This document shows, in pieces, positions 16,399 to 18,101 of a stretch of DNA of 18,101 bases. Numbering within the stretch: position 1 is the stretch's first letter; each line of letters begins with the position of its first letter. The DNA is from an uncultured Shinella sp. (lineage in GTDB: Bacteria > Pseudomonadota > Alphaproteobacteria > Rhizobiales > Rhizobiaceae). Under the pieces are notes generated by a model. That model worked only from the letters and a program-made list of their open reading frames with translations, ran no database searches and was not told the origin of the DNA. The DNA lies in the NCBI RefSeq assembly GCF_946479415.1, contig NZ_CAMLFY010000093.1:1-18101 (forward strand), given 5' to 3'. Made by a program: the position numbers and the translations under genes.

Positions 16399-16433
16399 TT
16401 CGGCGACGGTCCCACACCCGTCCGATGCCAAAC

Positions 16434-16461
16434 AAAAAGGGGCCCGGATGAACCGGACCCC
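16434..16461 (-). terminator. Intrinsic terminator downstream of hupB
   Basis: On the minus strand GGGGTCCGG and CCGGGCCCC pair over 9 bp (one G-U) around a TTCAT loop and are followed by TTTTTGTTT. It lies about 155 nt past the hupB stop and can only work on this strand, because the plus-strand tail has no T-run. Confidence 0.85.
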
Positions 16462-16615
16462 GAACCTGAAATTCAGGATTTGCGGCGGAGTGGGTAACCG
16501 CTCTGCCCTGCAGCACCACGCGTCGCGAACGCGTCCGGGACACTGCCGAACTTCAGATCTGCGACACAATGCAAGCCCCCGACCCAAAGCCTGGGGCTGA
16601 CACATTGGCTTCGGA
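16462..16615 (-). other. hupB 3' region with several hairpins; long 3' UTR or possible small RNA
   Basis: No gene is visible here. On the minus strand the stretch contains an AGCCCC/GGGGCT stem (16574-16598) right after the hupB stop, an ACGCGT/ACGCGT stem with a TCGCG loop near 16530, and CCTGAATTTCAGG (16477-16465), before the T-rich terminator. I searched it for a tRNA because tRNA genes often follow such loci, but found no acceptable cloverleaf or T-arm. Confidence 0.3.
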
Positions 16616-16891
16616 TCAGCCGTTGACGGCGTCCTTCAGGCCCTTGCCGGCCGAGAACTTCGGCACGTTGCGAGCCGGGATCTCGATCTCGGCGCCGGTC
16701 GAAAGGTTACGGCCCTTCGAAGCTTCACGACGCGATACGGAGAAATTGCCGAAACCGACGAGACGAACGTCGCCACCGTTCTTGAGTTCGCCCTGGATCG
16801 TCTCGAAAACGGCGTCGACAGCCGATGCTGCGTCCGTCTTGGAGAGGCCAGACTTCTCGGCGACCGCGGATACGAGTTCATTCTTGTTCAT
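16616..16891 (-). CDS. hupB: DNA-binding protein HU
   Basis: The 91-residue product is a histone-like HU protein, a dimer that bends and compacts DNA in the nucleoid. The two N-terminal helices ([20 protein letters not shown] onward) and the VGFGNFSV turn at about 45-52 are standard, as is the C-terminal [14 protein letters not shown]. Length is typical. The arm tip reads GRNLSTG (60-66) where the family has GRNPxTG, so leucine 63 (codon CTT, 16705-16703) replaces the proline that wedges between base pairs. Everything else in the arm is intact and there is no frameshift. ATG 16891 has an AAGGGG-type ribosome binding site. A lon gene 5' of it on the same strand and a terminator in between show it is a separate transcription unit. 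Confidence 0.97.
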   Translation of the reverse strand: MNKNELVSAVAEKSGLSKTDAASAVDAVFETIQGELKNGGDVRLVGFGNFSVSRREASKGRNLSTGAEIEIPARNVPKFSAGKGLKDAVNG

Positions 16892-16940
16892 GTTTCCACC
16901 CCTTTCATACGGTTTGAAACGACTCATACAAGTCGGGGGC

Positions 16941-16968
16941 AGAATACGCATCGCCCCTCGTCCCGCAA
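16941..16968 (-). promoter_or_regulatory. Possible hupB promoter
   Basis: On the minus strand TTGCGG (16968-16963) and TATTCT (16946-16941) are 16 bp apart, about 50 nt upstream of the hupB start. The boxes are imperfect, and other weak matches exist in the same gap, so this is only a best guess. Confidence 0.3.
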
Positions 16969-17022
16969 GAATATTTCGCCGCAATCCCCTGAGAATCCGG
17001 GGTTTACACACGCTTTTCAACG

Positions 17023-17051
17023 AAAAAGACCGGCCCAGGGGCCGGTCTTTT
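17023..17051 (-). terminator. Intrinsic terminator of lon
   Basis: AAAAGACCGGCC (17024-17035) and GGCCGGTCTTTT (17040-17051) pair perfectly over 12 bp around a 4-nt loop. On the minus strand it ends in TTTTT and lies 45 nt past the lon stop, separating lon from hupB. Confidence 0.92.
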
Positions 17052-17096
17052 CCAGTTTGGCTCCAAAACGGCGGGCATTTCACCCGCCATCAAGGC

Positions 17097-18101
17097 TCAA
17101 TGCGCGATGGCGCCGGTGCCGTCTTCGGACGATTCGACCGGCGGAACCTTGGCCGCTTCGGCCGTTCCGTCCCACTCGATCGGCTCGGGCTTGCGCAGCA
17201 GCGCATGCTCGATGACCTCGCCCATGCGCGAGACCGGAACGATCTCCATGCTGTTCTTCACATTATCCGGAATATCCGCCAGATCCTTGGCGTTTTCTTC
17301 CGGGATCAGCACCTTCTTGATACCGCCGCGAAGGGCCGCGAGCAGCTTTTCCTTCAGGCCGCCGATCGGCAGAACCCGGCCACGCAGCGTCACTTCACCC
17401 GTCATCGCGATGTCCTTCGAGACCGGAATACCGGTCATGATGGAGACGATGGCGGTCGCCATGGCAATGCCGGCCGACGGACCGTCCTTCGGCGTCGCAC
17501 CTTCCGGCACGTGCACGTGGATGTCGGTCTTGTCGAAGCGCGGCGGCTCGATGCCGAAATCGACGGCGCGCGAGCGGACATAGGAGGCCGCTGCCGAAAT
17601 CGATTCCTTCATCACGTCTTTCAGGTTGCCCGTGACCGTCATGCGGCCCTTGCCACCCGGCAGGCTGACGCCTTCGATGGTGAGCAGCTCGCCGCCGACT
17701 TCCGTCCAGGCAAGACCCGTGACGACGCCGACCTGATCCTCGCGCTCGGCTTCGCCGTGGCGGAAGCGCGGAACGCCGAGGAAGTCATGGATGTTGTCAG
17801 CCGTGACTTCGACCCTCTTCGACTTGCCCTTGATGATCTCGGTGACCGCCTTGCGGCCGAGCTTCATCAGTTCACGCTCGAAGTTTCTGACGCCCGCCTC
17901 GCGGGTGTACTGCTGGATGACCGCCATCAGCGCGCCGTCGGTGACCGAAAACTCCTTCGGCTGCAGCGCGTGGTCGCGGATCGCCTTGGGCAGCAGGTGC
18001 CGCTTGGCGATTTCCAGCTTTTCCTCTTCCGTGTAGCCGGCGATGCGGATCACTTCCATGCGGTCCATCAGGGGCGCCGGAATGTTCAGCGTGTTCGCCG
18101 T
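17097..18101 (-). CDS. lon: ATP-dependent protease La (Lon), C-terminal part
   Basis: The last 334 residues of Lon enter from the right edge and stop at 17097. Lon degrades misfolded and short-lived regulatory proteins in the cytoplasm. The fragment begins at the end of the AAA+ module ([27 protein letters not shown], then [14 protein letters not shown] of the sensor/lid region) and contains the whole protease domain. The catalytic dyad is present: Ser in [15 protein letters not shown] and Lys in [21 protein letters not shown]. The C-terminal tail ([17 protein letters not shown] onward) is a variable extension. The N-terminal domain and Walker motifs are outside the window. The lon-hupB order is common in proteobacteria. 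Confidence 0.97.
   Translation of the reverse strand, partial: TANTLNIPAPLMDRMEVIRIAGYTEEEKLEIAKRHLLPKAIRDHALQPKEFSVTDGALMAVIQQYTREAGVRNFERELMKLGRKAVTEIIKGKSKRVEVTADNIHDFLGVPRFRHGEAEREDQVGVVTGLAWTEVGGELLTIEGVSLPGGKGRMTVTGNLKDVMKESISAAASYVRSRAVDFGIEPPRFDKTDIHVHVPEGATPKDGPSAGIAMATAIVSIMTGIPVSKDIAMTGEVTLRGRVLPIGGLKEKLLAALRGGIKKVLIPEENAKDLADIPDNVKNSMEIVPVSRMGEVIEHALLRKPEPIEWDGTAEAAKVPPVESSEDGTGAIAH

Noticed and set aside
16462..16615. A tRNA gene after hupB
   Set aside because: The CCGG-TTCAT-CCGG segment recalls a T-arm, but the loop has the wrong length and no acceptor stem, D-arm or anticodon arm can be formed. It belongs to the terminator.

Overview
The window reads as an ordinary chromosomal segment of an alphaproteobacterium of the Rhizobiales, probably Rhizobiaceae (Rhizobium, Agrobacterium, Shinella or Ensifer type). 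The grounds are the high GC content and strong GC preference at third codon positions, a fused SecDF of 842 residues, an HU protein that closely resembles rhizobial HU, and the lon-hupB gene order. It holds eleven well-supported protein genes, two of them cut by the window edges, and two small hypothetical genes. I see no tRNA, rRNA, insertion sequence, integrase or CRISPR array.

Layout. 1-791 (+): the end of urocanate hydratase (hutU) followed with a 1-nt overlap by hutD, the tail of a histidine utilisation operon. 876-2754 (+): an aldo/keto reductase, then a secreted amino-acid binding protein of an ABC importer without its permease or ATPase nearby, closed by a textbook UUCG terminator. 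2797-3012 (-): a small hypothetical gene, divergent from a LysR-type regulator at 3156-4112 (+). The regulator is followed by a DAO-family FAD oxidoreductase at 4192-5316 (+). 5371-7899 (-): fused secDF, converging on the oxidoreductase across a shared terminator, with a small membrane-anchored hypothetical protein upstream at 8005-8391 (-). 8562-13300 (-): a two-gene unit, a Rad50/SMC-like ATPase (YhaN type) and an Mre11-like metallophosphoesterase (YhaO type), overlapping by 1 nt. 13529-14023 (+): a MarR regulator with a near-consensus promoter placed so that its mRNA should be almost leaderless. 14143-16335 (-): a secreted phytase-like/esterase-like protein, with a candidate Pho box upstream. 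16616-16891 (-): HU. 17097-18101 (-): the C-terminal protease part of Lon.

Functionally this is a mix of nutrient capture and catabolism (histidine breakdown, amino-acid binding protein, amine oxidoreductase, phytase-like exoprotein) and core cell biology (protein export, proteolysis, nucleoid structure, DNA-end processing). I did not find a clearly new multi-gene system. The most notable observations are local: HU carries leucine in place of the DNA-intercalating proline 63; the marR start codon lies at the predicted transcription start; a 9-bp hairpin buries the ribosome binding site of the aldo/keto reductase; a long, nearly perfect 54-nt hairpin lies before the binding-protein gene; and a Pho-box-like repeat precedes the phytase-like gene.
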